This document shows, in pieces, positions 26,215-34,626 of a DNA stretch of 64,000 nt. Position 1 is the first letter of the stretch. The number at the start of each line of letters is the position of its first letter. Where the stretch lies: assembly GCF_005166025.1 (NCBI RefSeq), contig NZ_CP028923.1, positions 3,164,001-3,228,000 of the forward strand. The letters run 5' to 3'. The notes beneath the pieces are model-generated. The model was not told the DNA's origin. It saw only the letters and a list, made by a program, of their open reading frames with translations, and did not search any database. Origin of the DNA: Mangrovivirga cuniculi. Its GTDB lineage: Bacteria; Bacteroidota; Bacteroidia; Cytophagales; Cyclobacteriaceae. A program made the position numbers and the translations under genes.

Positions 26215-26910
26215 TTATCTCTTATCATCCTTCGATAATGGCGAAATCATGATGTGCGCTCTATGGGTTCCCGGCTCCATGATCCACGGATGGTTTGGAG
26301 CAGATGGAGATTTAGGTAATCCTGTAGATTCTTGTGTAGCATACGGCATATATACCACATAGCGAAGCTTTGCATCTTTTACCTCGTATGTTTCCGGATC
26401 ATACATTTCATCAGGACCGTAATAGATGTGTAAAGTTAATCCCGGAGTGATCTTCAGTTTGCCTGATTTCATTTCTTCTCCCCGAATTTCAAACACTTCA
26501 TCACGGTTCTTACCTTCCGCTCTTAATTCTCTACCTCTTGCCATAAATGGCTCCAGGTCCTTGTGGTAACATGCAGCATTAAATCCTTCTTTGTTTGGAT
26601 TATCCGCTAATACAATAAACTCATTATCTCCTTCTCGCAAAGTGACAAATTCTCCCTCCATGTTATACCCGATAACTTTACTCCCTGAACGGGCATCTTT
26701 CGGTGCCGCCATTAACGATGTAGAAATTAGTGCTTCCTCGGTATCAATTGGCTTAAAATTTTTATCGGCATCAGTTGATAATTTGTCCTCAACCAATTCT
26801 ACCGATGTAGATTCTTCTGTTTCATTCGAAGCATCATTAGGTGATTTACAAGAAATCAACAATCCTGTAATTAAAATAGGTATAAATATGTTTTTCATCG
26901 TATTGGGCAT
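26215..26910 (-). CDS. putative lipoprotein of unknown function
   Basis: 231 residues. Lipoprotein signal with lipobox ITGLLISC (cysteine about position 21). An alternative start at the second methionine (26898) would shorten the signal. The mature part begins with a 40-residue low-complexity acidic linker, then a globular domain with REGDNEFIVLADNPNKEGFN, CYHKDLEPFMARGRELRAEGKN and a C-terminal HPWIMEPGTHRAHIMI stretch, whose clustered histidines could bind metal. No named family is recognised. Confidence 0.6.
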   Translation of the reverse strand: MPNTMKNIFIPILITGLLISCKSPNDASNETEESTSVELVEDKLSTDADKNFKPIDTEEALISTSLMAAPKDARSGSKVIGYNMEGEFVTLREGDNEFIVLADNPNKEGFNAACYHKDLEPFMARGRELRAEGKNRDEVFEIRGEEMKSGKLKITPGLTLHIYYGPDEMYDPETYEVKDAKLRYVVYMPYATQESTGLPKSPSAPNHPWIMEPGTHRAHIMISPLSKDDKR

Positions 26911-26966
26911 TTTCTTTTAACTTAGTAATTCTACCGATAAAAAGGAAATAAAGAATTCTGATAATC

Positions 26967-28130
26967 TCACAACATCTCTTCAATTAATCGTGTAATTTCT
27001 TTATCGGTTTTATCCTTTTGATATCCGACGATAACTTTTTTAATAACCTTATTCTCGTCGATAATAAAAAATGAGGGAACTCCATCTATTTTATAATCAT
27101 TCTTTGTTTCTTTATTTGATACTAAGAAGCTATAATTCATTTCATTTCTATCCTTATACCGTTCGATTCCAGCAATATTATTACTCCAGGTTTCAATACT
27201 TATTAGTTCAAAATCTTTATCACTATAATCCTCCGCTAACTTTTTTAGAAAGGGAATGGATTCATGGCAGGGTCCACACCCAATTCCGGTAAACTGAATC
27301 AATATTACTTTTTGTTCAATATCATTCAGCGAAATACTATCACCATGACTTTCTTTAAGTTTCCATTCAGGTGCTTTAACTCCTTCGAGGGCATAAGATT
27401 TTGGTGTTTCCATCTGTCTGCCTTTTATTTTAAAATCAGGAGGAATCTGTAGCAGAGAACTAAATTCAAAGTCTTTAATTGCTGAGGTTCGGATATCCGT
27501 ACAAGCTTCCCAGCTTGTCTGGTGTGGCATTTTTCTAATCAGTTTAAAAGGCAGATAGTTTTTATCGACGACCAAAATATATTTTGAAACCTTTCCTTTA
27601 GCTTGCCTTACAAAAGGCTTTAATCTCATAACTTCAACCATCTTATCAGTGAAGGTAAAATTGATTTTTATCGAATCCTGGTATTCTGTATATTTTACTG
27701 AAGCACTATCAATATTTTCTTCGGTATATTGAATTAACGATTTTACTTTTATAAAGAAAGGCGCCATAGGAACCATATTGGCATTTGAAGTCAGCGTATC
27801 GATTTGTGCAATTCTGTTTTCCCAGTCAAATCTCACCATGTATTGACCATCATAACAAAAATTATATTTATTATGGTCATCTAAGGCTGATGTTCGGAAT
27901 GAAGCTCCTACAAGAGAATCATTAGAATTCACATGCATATTCACAAACCTTTTGAAAGTATGAAAAACAAGTGTGTCTCCAGGTGCGCTAGATGATGTCT
28001 TGCTATTATAAGAAGCCGTTTCTATTGCATCTAATCGTTCTAATATTTTATCAAAAGTTTCGATATGCTCCTGACTAAAAACCAGACTAAAGGTCATAAA
28101 TAATATGAAAGAGAAAAATGATTTTTTCAT
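26967..28130 (-). CDS. exported TlpA-like thioredoxin-domain protein
   Basis: 387 residues with a signal peptide (MKKSFFSFILFMTFSLVFS). Residues 30-240 form an outer-membrane-lipoprotein-carrier-like or DUF4369-type beta domain (VRFDWENRIAQIDTL, DKNYLPFKLIRKMPH). The C-terminal 140 residues form a TlpA/ResA-type thioredoxin domain with CGPC near residue 284 and cis-proline motif VPSFFII. It should act in periplasmic disulfide reduction or cytochrome maturation-type redox. Monocistronic. Confidence 0.85.
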   Translation of the reverse strand: MKKSFFSFILFMTFSLVFSQEHIETFDKILERLDAIETASYNSKTSSSAPGDTLVFHTFKRFVNMHVNSNDSLVGASFRTSALDDHNKYNFCYDGQYMVRFDWENRIAQIDTLTSNANMVPMAPFFIKVKSLIQYTEENIDSASVKYTEYQDSIKINFTFTDKMVEVMRLKPFVRQAKGKVSKYILVVDKNYLPFKLIRKMPHQTSWEACTDIRTSAIKDFEFSSLLQIPPDFKIKGRQMETPKSYALEGVKAPEWKLKESHGDSISLNDIEQKVILIQFTGIGCGPCHESIPFLKKLAEDYSDKDFELISIETWSNNIAGIERYKDRNEMNYSFLVSNKETKNDYKIDGVPSFFIIDENKVIKKVIVGYQKDKTDKEITRLIEEML

Positions 28131-28381
28131 GGTAGAATAATTTTTGCACTATGATAACATATGCTAAAATCGATTCCTAATATTATTATATAACAATAGA
28201 GTTTTATTATTAAGTATTAATAGTTAGTAATTAAATCAGAAACTAAAATGATAAGGCATATCGAATCATTTTATCCTTTCTTTTTTTAGATAATAGTTGA
28301 ATCCTTATGTTTAACATAAAAAATAAACAGGATTTTCATCATTTAATAAAGGTAGTGGTAGATCTTAAATGATATGATATT

Positions 28382-28561
28382 CTAAAACCTACCTCCACTA
28401 TACAAATCCACATCCATGTGTGGCCTTACCCTGGGTCCATTAGGACCAAAGTCCATACTTATTCCGGCACTAGTCCCCCACCTCATATTAGAACAGCCAC
28501 TTAATGCGAAAACCAATAATAAAATTGATGCATAGACTATTCGTTTTTTCTTCATTTTCAT
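28382..28561 (-). CDS. small lipoprotein downstream of the VOC gene
   Basis: 59 residues. It begins MKMKKKRIVYASILLLVFAL and has a clear lipobox LSGC. The short mature tail SNMRWGTSAGISMDFGPNGP is glycine-rich and ends DLYSGGRF. It lies 12 bp downstream of the VOC lipoprotein gene on the same strand, so the two are probably co-transcribed. No function is known. Confidence 0.7.
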   Translation of the reverse strand: MKMKKKRIVYASILLLVFALSGCSNMRWGTSAGISMDFGPNGPRVRPHMDVDLYSGGRF

Positions 28562-28573
28562 AATTACGTTATT

Positions 28574-29440
28574 TTAATTTTCTAATGGCCACTCCTGGAT
28601 AGTTAACTGTGCTCCCAGCGGATCGATCAATACGGCGACCTTTCCCTTTCTTATATCTTTATTCGGCTTCATCATAATATACGCTCCTGCTGCCTCAGCT
28701 TTTGCTACAACCTGATTGACATCTTCTACCTTGATGTAGGGCATCCAGGCACTTCTTCCTTCCTCTATGGGGTTTTTAATCACCCCAGCCAGTTTATTTC
28801 CATTTCTTGAAAAAATGAAATACGGAGCCTTCCCTTCTTCTACTTTCTCAGTTTCATATTGCACCAACCCTTTGTAAAAGCTCAACGAGCTATTGAGATC
28901 CGTTGTCCAGAGTTCATTCCATAGCCATCCATTATCCATTCCGGGTCCGATATCCGGGTCACCGGTAGACGATTTTAAAAGGGCAACAATGGCTCCCTGT
29001 GGATCTTGAATCAAGGCTGTTTTTCCCCTCCCATCAAATTTAGCAACCTGAAATATAGTCTTACCTCCATTAGATTCATTAAATGTAATAGCAGCATCTA
29101 TATTTGGTACCGAGATGGATCCCAGCCATTCACTTTTATCACCATATTCCTGAGCTAATTGAAAGATCCCTCCAATGTATTTTTCCTGATTCTTTATAAC
29201 ATGGTAGAGATTATCACCACTACCCCGGGTCTCAAATTCCCAACCAAAGACATCGCCGTAAAACTTCATGGCTCCTACCGGATTTGAGGTAGCGAGGTCG
29301 TGCCAGACGAATTGACCCGGGTTGTAATTTTCTGCTTCAGTTTCTGATATTGGCGGATAATTAATACTGCTTCCACAGCCTGAGCTTAAGACAACTATTA
29401 TTGATAGACACAGGACATTATACATCTGATTGATATTCAT
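28574..29440 (-). CDS. lipoprotein with two VOC/glyoxalase domains
   Basis: 288 residues. Lipoprotein signal ending VVLSSGC, then two VOC (vicinal oxygen chelate) modules at about 42-155 (FVWHDLATSNPVGAMKFYGDVFGWEF) and 165-285 (WLWNELWTTDLNSSLSFYKG). The paired modules match the CFP30-type/hydroxylase-like VOC arrangement with metal-binding H/E residues. An exported VOC protein is less common than a cytosolic one. It precedes a small lipoprotein gene. Confidence 0.8.
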   Translation of the reverse strand: MNINQMYNVLCLSIIVVLSSGCGSSINYPPISETEAENYNPGQFVWHDLATSNPVGAMKFYGDVFGWEFETRGSGDNLYHVIKNQEKYIGGIFQLAQEYGDKSEWLGSISVPNIDAAITFNESNGGKTIFQVAKFDGRGKTALIQDPQGAIVALLKSSTGDPDIGPGMDNGWLWNELWTTDLNSSLSFYKGLVQYETEKVEEGKAPYFIFSRNGNKLAGVIKNPIEEGRSAWMPYIKVEDVNQVVAKAEAAGAYIMMKPNKDIRKGKVAVLIDPLGAQLTIQEWPLEN

Positions 29441-29878
29441 GATAATCTGATTTAAGTTTCCCTAAATAACAGGTTGTAACTAAATGATTTTATATAAACA
29501 GAAATCCATTTTTTTAGTGTTCGAAAACCATATTACATTTAATATCCGGCTTAGATATAGTAAATAGATTTCGTATTATAGAATTTGATTATCATTTAAA
29601 ATAATAAATTTTGGGCAATTCCACGGTATATTCTGGTGTAATTATTACTTACTAAATAAATAACGGTTACGTATATATTAATTAGAAGATGATTCTTTTA
29701 AGATTTACTAATACTTCCGGCAAAACAGGATTTAAATATTTTGTGAAAGTCATATGTATTTAATACAAGGAAAATGATACTTGTATAAATAAATATTCAC
29801 ATCATAATAACCTGGTAGATTTCACAAAGCCATTTTTTTCTCTTTTATTTGCTGAGTATTAATTTATCAACCAAAACT
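29441..29878. other. AT-rich intergenic region, no feature seen
   Basis: This 438-bp gap separates two divergent genes and must contain both promoters. I could not identify a confident TAnnTTTG box, hairpin or repeat within it. Confidence 0.5.
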
Positions 29879-30469
29879 ATGATTATGAGAGGAACATTAT
29901 TGATTTTACTACTGTTACTTTGTGTTACTATTCCAAATATCCACGCTCAATCTGAATCTCTACATCCTGCATTAAAAAATGAAATAAAAGTCGGTGTGGG
30001 AATTAGTTCTCAGGATGGACATCGTGAAACGGGCCTGGCATTTTCTACGCAAATAGGTTATTCTCGGTTTTTAACTAACAATGGAAGGCTAAGACTCAGT
30101 GGAAATTTTATATTTGGAAATTATAAACCATTTGGTACTGATCTGCCAGAACAATACTTTAGATCTTCTGCCCTGGAGATATCACTTTCTGCCGATTTAT
30201 TTAGAATAGACAGGTTTGCATTCATAGCAGAACCCGGAATTTTCGTTAATTACTCAAGAGGAATAATCGAAACTCGTGAAGATGGCTTTACATATGTTGA
30301 TACTGAATATTTCAGAGAGTATTATTATGGAGGTTCTATCATGGCCGGATTCAGACTCTTAGGTAAAAATGGAAAAATGACTTACCAGTTTTTACCTTTA
30401 GGATTACTTCTGGGCAACAATGAATTTCTAGGATACCAACTCTCCCTGGAGTTTGGTTACAGGCTTTAA
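29879..30469 (+). CDS. outer-membrane beta-barrel protein
   Basis: 196 residues from the ATG at 29879; an in-frame TTG at 29849 exists but is not preceded by anything better. A signal peptide (MRGTLLILLLLLCVTIPN) is followed by beta-hairpin strands of alternating hydrophobicity (VGVGISSQDG, FSTQIGYSRFL, LRLSGNFIFGNY, LEISLSADLF) ending in a typical C-terminal aromatic-rich strand LSLEFGYRL. It is probably an eight-stranded OmpA/OmpW-like barrel. Confidence 0.7.
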   Translation: MIMRGTLLILLLLLCVTIPNIHAQSESLHPALKNEIKVGVGISSQDGHRETGLAFSTQIGYSRFLTNNGRLRLSGNFIFGNYKPFGTDLPEQYFRSSALEISLSADLFRIDRFAFIAEPGIFVNYSRGIIETREDGFTYVDTEYFREYYYGGSIMAGFRLLGKNGKMTYQFLPLGLLLGNNEFLGYQLSLEFGYRL

Positions 30470-30560
30470 TACAAGAAAAAATCAGAAAGTTAGGTTTCAA
30501 TCAATAACTTGACTATCAATCAGCCAGATCGTATATTAATTTAGAAAAAACGATCTGGCT

Positions 30561-31280
30561 GTGTCTTACAAATCTTTACAAATCAGAAATACTTTTTATA
30601 AAAATTCATTCGCTTTTCTTTCACTAGGGCTACTTGCTGTGATAATTGGTTTTTCACAATCAGTCACCTCAAGATTTTCTACTTTTACCTGGATATACCA
30701 TGTACATGGTGTAAGTGCCACTCTTTGGATGGTCCTTCTGATCATCCAGCCTCTAACGTATCGATATAATAAATTAAAAGTTCACAGGGTGATCGGTTGG
30801 ACATCCATACTAATTGTATCTATAATCGTTGTTGCAGGTATTACAATGATGAAGAATATGATTATAAACCGGGCAAGCTACCCTCCTGGCACAGTCTATA
30901 AATTAGCTTTTATCGATGCAACAACCCTTATTGCCTTTATTTCTTTTTATTCACTGGGAATATATTATAGAAAAAGCCTGAAACTTCATGCCAGATTTAT
31001 GGTATGTACTATTTTTGCTCCCTTCATACCGGCTCTAACCCGTGTGTTTTTCGTGTTTAATCTTGCAGATGGGTTTAATACTGCGTTAACATACTCTTAC
31101 CTGTTAATTGAAATAGCAATCTTACTGATTCTCTTTACTGAAAGAAAAAGTAAAGAAATAAAATACACTTACTTGCCTGCATTGATCATTATGCTATGTC
31201 AACATTTATTGATGTATTCATCTAATGACTGGCAGTGGTGGGTTCAAATTATGAATAATTTTGCCGGAACAAATGTTTAA
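30561..31280 (+). CDS. seven-helix-type integral membrane protein
   Basis: 239 residues starting at GTG (30561); no in-frame ATG lies before helix 2. Helices are at about 18-38, 46-64, 77-98, 110-130, 143-163, 174-194 and 202-220. Conserved-looking histidines (HVHGVSATLW, KVHRVIGWTS, KLHARFMV) suggest heme or metal binding as in cytochrome b561- or DUF2306-like proteins. The exact family is uncertain. It probably belongs to a short run of plus-strand genes. Confidence 0.6.
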   Translation: MSYKSLQIRNTFYKNSFAFLSLGLLAVIIGFSQSVTSRFSTFTWIYHVHGVSATLWMVLLIIQPLTYRYNKLKVHRVIGWTSILIVSIIVVAGITMMKNMIINRASYPPGTVYKLAFIDATTLIAFISFYSLGIYYRKSLKLHARFMVCTIFAPFIPALTRVFFVFNLADGFNTALTYSYLLIEIAILLILFTERKSKEIKYTYLPALIIMLCQHLLMYSSNDWQWWVQIMNNFAGTNV

Positions 31281-31344
31281 CTCAAAAAATAATATAAAAT
31301 AAGCCTTAATTGATTAATTTATATTGTAATCACCTACCCACATC

Positions 31345-31782
31345 ATGAAATACACCATTGAAAAAACAATAAACAAACCACTCCATGAAGTTGTCGCTAA
31401 ATTTGACAATCCGGACAACATGGATAAATGGATGGACGGGTTAAAAAGTTATGAACATATCAGCGGAACACCCGGCGAAGAAGGAGCAAAAGCGAAATTA
31501 GTTTTCAACATGAACAACCGGGAAATTGAAATGATCGAGACGATTACCAGAAGAAATTTACCAGATGAATTCTCAAGTATATATGTTGCAAATGGGGTTG
31601 TTAATAAAAACACCAACCGGTTTCAAAAAATATCTGAAAACAAAACAAAGTATATTTCTGAACAGGAATTTCAATTAAAAGGCTTTATGAGGTTGATGGG
31701 ATGGTTTATGCCGGGTAGTTTTAAAAAACAAACTGCAAGATATATGGACAGCTTTAAAAATTTCGTAGAATCGACCAATTAA
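31345..31782 (+). CDS. SRPBCC (START-like) family protein
   Basis: 145 residues. The start MKYTIEKTINKPLHEVVAKF and DNPDNMDKWMDGLKSYEHIS are characteristic of polyketide-cyclase/START-like (SRPBCC) proteins, followed by a long beta sheet and a C-terminal helix (QTARYMDSFKNFVES). These proteins bind hydrophobic ligands. The stop lies four bases upstream of the next gene's ATG, so the two are co-transcribed. Confidence 0.8.
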   Translation: MKYTIEKTINKPLHEVVAKFDNPDNMDKWMDGLKSYEHISGTPGEEGAKAKLVFNMNNREIEMIETITRRNLPDEFSSIYVANGVVNKNTNRFQKISENKTKYISEQEFQLKGFMRLMGWFMPGSFKKQTARYMDSFKNFVESTN

Positions 31783-31785
31783 ATC

Positions 31786-32775
31786 ATGACTGACAAACTA
31801 CCCGCAGAATACCTCGAATTCATTGATAAGAACTCTAAAGATGGCTTCAAAATTTATTTTAAAATTGAAGACTGGCACTTCTGGCCGGTTAGTGAAGCAG
31901 TAAGAAAAACGGAAGAATTAATCCGCGATAATATCCTTGGTAAAGATGAGTTTGCGATTGCAGATAATGAGGACGGTCAATACTTATTCTACAAAACCAA
32001 TCATCAGCCACCACATAATATTTTCATGGCTGATGAAAGTTTTGGTAAACCCTTTTTTACATTTTCCATTCATGACTTTGAAAAGTTCGAGAAAACTATC
32101 GAACTGGTATCGCAGACAAATAATCAGAATTATAAATCAATTGATATTTCAGCTATTAAGGATCATCCAGGATCTGTGTATTGGTATGCGTTCAATTTGA
32201 TGACTTCGCCTTATGATGATGACTATTCTGAAGATCTGAATCAATACGCTGCTGAATTGTTAAAAGAAGCTGCTGAAGCCGGACATCCTGAGGCTGCTGC
32301 TGAACTGGCTGATTATTATTCATTCCAGGATGATATTGATATTGAAGAAGTAATTAAGTGGAGAAAGAAATCAATCGAATTAGGTGACCATGACGAAAAA
32401 TACGAATTAGCAGATTTTATTATCGACAACAAGCCTGAGGATATCACTTTTGCTACTTCCCTACTGGAAGAACTCACTCAAAACGAGCGTTTTTCAGACA
32501 GAGCCTATCTAAAATTATCTAAGGTTTATATGTCCGAAGATAATGGATCTCATAATCCTCAAAAAGCTATTGATGCTGTTAATAAAGCCATCGAACTTGG
32601 TAACTTCGTTGCTAAAGCTGACCTGGCTTTTTATTACTACAATGGGTTTGGTGTAGATAAAGATAAAAAGAAAGCAATGGAATTACTCATCGAAGCTAAT
32701 AAGGAAGCAAAAAAAAGAATGGGTGAAGAGCCATGGAATGAAGTGATCCATAAACTAAAAAAGGAAATGGATTAA
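31786..32775 (+). CDS. SMI1/KNR4-like (SUKH) plus Sel1-repeat protein
   Basis: 329 residues. The N-terminal 110 residues (LPAEYLEFIDKNSKDGF, then DEFAIADNEDGQYLFY) resemble an SMI1/KNR4 (SUKH) domain, a fold found in immunity proteins and other regulators. From about 150 the protein is helical repeats of Sel1 type (AELLKEAAEAGHPEAAAELA, AIELGNFVAKADLAFYYYNG with G.GV..D). Such fusions can act as scaffolds or immunity proteins. No toxin gene is adjacent. Confidence 0.65.
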   Translation: MTDKLPAEYLEFIDKNSKDGFKIYFKIEDWHFWPVSEAVRKTEELIRDNILGKDEFAIADNEDGQYLFYKTNHQPPHNIFMADESFGKPFFTFSIHDFEKFEKTIELVSQTNNQNYKSIDISAIKDHPGSVYWYAFNLMTSPYDDDYSEDLNQYAAELLKEAAEAGHPEAAAELADYYSFQDDIDIEEVIKWRKKSIELGDHDEKYELADFIIDNKPEDITFATSLLEELTQNERFSDRAYLKLSKVYMSEDNGSHNPQKAIDAVNKAIELGNFVAKADLAFYYYNGFGVDKDKKKAMELLIEANKEAKKRMGEEPWNEVIHKLKKEMD

Positions 32776-32924
32776 TGTTGCTTACATGTAAAGCACTTTC
32801 GCAAGAGTAAATGCTGTTGGACATTTGTAATATCGAACTGTTATCATAGGATCTGTGATCCGAATTGATGGATTACCTTGCCTGTAAGTACACAGTCAAG
32901 CAGAAGCAGTAGTTGATAATGTGT

Positions 32925-33067
32925 TTGAGGTTGATAGTGTGAAGAAACAAAAAAGAGGCCGAATTTCGCTCTCGTTTCTTTCGTCCTCTTTTCTTATTCG
33001 TGAGCCCCATCGCCCTTGTTTAGCGAAGCGTAACGAGGGTGGATCGAGATCAGCGTTTGTAACGCTG
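32925..33067. repeat. composite repeat, unit 1
   Basis: In the plus direction it holds a terminator-like stem (AAAAGAGG 32951-32958 with CCTCTTTT 32985-32992), then TGAGCCCC (a match to the tRNA 3' tail), then a type-2 REP with CCCTTGTT/AACGAGGG and CAGCGTT-TGT-AACGCTG hairpins ending at 33067. Unit 2 repeats all of this 233 bp later with few changes. Confidence 0.8.
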
Positions 33068-33141
33068 TATAATAATTCATCGATTCCCTGGACAAACAAT
33101 TTACCCTTTTGGTAAACAGTTAATTTTTGAAAGTCAAACAT
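33067..33141 (-). pseudogene. four-helix-bundle (23S rRNA IVS) protein, N-terminal fragment 1
   Basis: From the ATG at 33139-33141 it reads MFDFQKLTVYQKGKLFVQGI and DELL, the start typical of four-helix-bundle proteins encoded in 23S rRNA intervening sequences. After about 24 residues the frame enters a REP hairpin and the remaining helices are absent. It is one of two nearly identical fragments (see 34136-34210). Confidence 0.65.
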
Positions 33142-33158
33142 TAGTAAGTATGAAGTTT

Positions 33159-33300
33159 GAGGTTGAAAGTTGGAAGAAATAAAAAAAGAGGCCGAATTCC
33201 GCTCTCGCTTCTTTCGTCCTCTTTTCTTATTTAGGAGCCCCATCGCCCTTGTTTAGCGAAGCGTAACGAGGGTGGATCGAGATCAGCGTTTGTAACGCTG
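33159..33300. repeat. composite repeat, unit 2
   Basis: Same order as unit 1: terminator-like stem (33184-33191 with 33218-33225), GGAGCCCC, then the type-2 REP with CCCTTGTT (33246-33253), AACGAGGG (33265-33272) and CAGCGTT-TGT-AACGCTG (33284-33300). It lies immediately left of the third RAYT and probably forms its left border. Confidence 0.8.
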
Positions 33301-33390
33301 ACTTTTTTAAACGTTTATATTTTCTAGAATTTCATAATGAGGATTAAATTAAGAACGGTATTTAATACAACCTGTAATTTTTCTTTATTT

Positions 33391-33939
33391 ATGTCTGGGG
33401 ATAGATATGTGATCGATAATCAAAATGGTATTTATTTTTGCACGATGACAGTCGTTGATTGGATTGACGTCTTTACAAGAAGAGAATATAGAGATATTAT
33501 TATTGAATCACTTCAATATTGTATTTCGAACAAAGGATTAGAATTATATAGCTGGGTAATAATGTCTAATCATATCCACATAATTGCATCCGTAACTACA
33601 CCATATAAATTTTCTGATTTTCTAAGAGATTTCAAGAAGTTCACTTCAAAAGAAATTATTAAAGAGATAGATAGAATAAATGAGAGTAGAAGGGAATGGT
33701 TATTAGACAGATTTAATTTTCAAGCAAGGAAGACACAAAGAGCTAAAAAATACAAGGTATGGAAAGATTCCAATCATTGCATTGAAATAGATTCTACTAT
33801 TGATATTTGGGAAAAAATTCATTATATCCATGAAAATCCTCTTAGAAATGGTTTGGTAGACGTACCAGAAGATTATCGATATAGCAGCGCAAGAGACTAC
33901 ACCAAATCTAAAGGCTTATTAGATGTAATTGTTATTTGA
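33391..33939 (+). CDS. REP-associated tyrosine transposase, second type
   Basis: 182 residues from the ATG at 33391; an earlier in-frame ATG at 33337 adds 18 residues lacking family similarity. It has the HUH-like NHIHIIAS motif near residue 60, the YIHENPLRNGLV nucleophile region near 147, and the RYSSARDY signature. It is clearly diverged from the copies in elements C and D. It lies between two type-2 REP regions, consistent with it being the cognate transposase for that hairpin class. Confidence 0.85.
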   Translation: MSGDRYVIDNQNGIYFCTMTVVDWIDVFTRREYRDIIIESLQYCISNKGLELYSWVIMSNHIHIIASVTTPYKFSDFLRDFKKFTSKEIIKEIDRINESRREWLLDRFNFQARKTQRAKKYKVWKDSNHCIEIDSTIDIWEKIHYIHENPLRNGLVDVPEDYRYSSARDYTKSKGLLDVIVI

Positions 33940-33941
33940 AT

Positions 33942-33986
33942 GGCGATACAATCGCCAGCCTCAAGCATCCTCGTTGCAAACGAGGA
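33942..33986. repeat. right-side hairpins of the second RAYT module
   Basis: GGCGAT-ACA-ATCGCC (33942-33956) begins three bases after the transposase stop. TCCTCGTT-GCA-AACGAGGA (33968-33986) follows. The CCTCGTT/AACGAGG arms repeat the stem of the left REP in units 1-3, so this is likely the right border of the module. Confidence 0.65.
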
Positions 33987-34072
33987 CGATGGCTGCTTTG
34001 TCTTTTGTTAGTACTTTTTTATTTTAAACCGAAATAGCTACATCAATTACAAATGTTACATACCATAATAAT

Positions 34073-34320
34073 GCCCCATCGCCCTTGTTTAGCGAAGCGT
34101 AACGAGGGTGGATCGAGATCAGCGTTTGTAACGCTGTATAATAATTCATCAATTCCCTGGACAAACAATTTACCCTTTTGGTAAACAGTTAATTTTTGAA
34201 AGTCAAACATTAATAAGTGTGAAGTTTGAGGTTGAAAGTGTGAAGAAATAAAAAAAGAGGCCAAATTCCGCTCTCGCTTCTTTCGTCCTCTTTTCTTATT
34301 TAAGAGCCCCCAGTCGGATT
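34073..34320. repeat. composite repeat, unit 3, ending in a tRNA 3'-tail copy
   Basis: CCCC followed by the type-2 REP (34080-34136), a four-helix-bundle fragment (34136-34210), the terminator-like stem (34253-34260 with 34287-34294), and then a 17-base exact copy (34304-34320, GAGCCCCCAGTCGGATT) of the tRNA 3' end found at 34461-34477. Unlike units 1 and 2, it retains the full 17-base tail. Confidence 0.8.
34136..34210 (-). pseudogene. four-helix-bundle (23S rRNA IVS) protein, N-terminal fragment 2
   Basis: The ATG at 34208-34210 opens the same MFDFQKLTVYQKGKLFVQGI fragment as 33141-33067, again ending in a REP hairpin after about 24 codons. The identical truncation point in both copies shows the REP had entered the gene before the repeat unit was duplicated. 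Confidence 0.6.
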
Positions 34321-34420
34321 ACTCATACCCACAGGCATGCCGCACATCCCCTCGTGAATCTCGTACCTCGATTTCAAACCAACTTCGTTGGTTCTCATCC
34401 GATAATGGTTACAAAAGAAA

Positions 34421-34451
34421 AAAGACCCACATCTAATAGATATGGGTCTTT
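34421..34451 (-). terminator. terminator of the tRNA gene
   Basis: AAAGACCCATATCT and AGATGTGGGTCTTT (read on the minus strand) form a long stem with a short loop, followed by a T-run. It lies 10 bp past the tRNA 3' end. Confidence 0.8.
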
Positions 34452-34461
34452 ATAACTTTAT

Positions 34462-34536
34462 GAGCCCCCAGTCGGATTCGAACCAACGACCTACTGATTA
34501 CAAGTCAGTTGCTCTGGCCAGCTGAGCTATGGGGGC
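34462..34536 (-). tRNA. tRNA-Thr-like, anticodon loop of 8 bases
   Basis: Acceptor stem GCCCCCA/TGGGGGC, D-arm GCTC...GAGC, anticodon stem ACTGA/TCAGT, T-arm GTTGG-TTCGAAT-CCGAC are all intact. CCA is not encoded. Between the anticodon stem strands I read CTTGGTAA, eight bases instead of seven. With T33 before it the triplet could be TGG or GGT. A standard Bacteroidota threonine tRNA with this body would have CTTGTAA (TGT). The identity as threonine rests on overall sequence. Confidence 0.75.
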
Positions 34537-34626
34537 GTGCCTTGTTGCTCAAATGCGATGCAAATATATGTAAGCTATTCTTAACTGACCAACCTTTTTT
34601 TTAAAAAAATTAAAGTATTTTTTTGA

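Noticed and set aside
31937-32200. 87-residue plus-strand frame
   Set aside because: Overlaps the SUKH/Sel1 gene in another frame and has no start context or family match.
32896-33243. 115-residue minus-strand frame covering the composite repeat
   Set aside because: It joins terminator sequence, a four-helix-bundle fragment and a REP hairpin. It is repeat DNA that happens to be open, not a gene.
34304-34477. Classical att-site pair of an integrated island at the tRNA
   Set aside because: The 17-base copies enclose only about 140 bp and no integrase gene is visible in the window, so an integrated island is not supported. It fits repeat duplication better.
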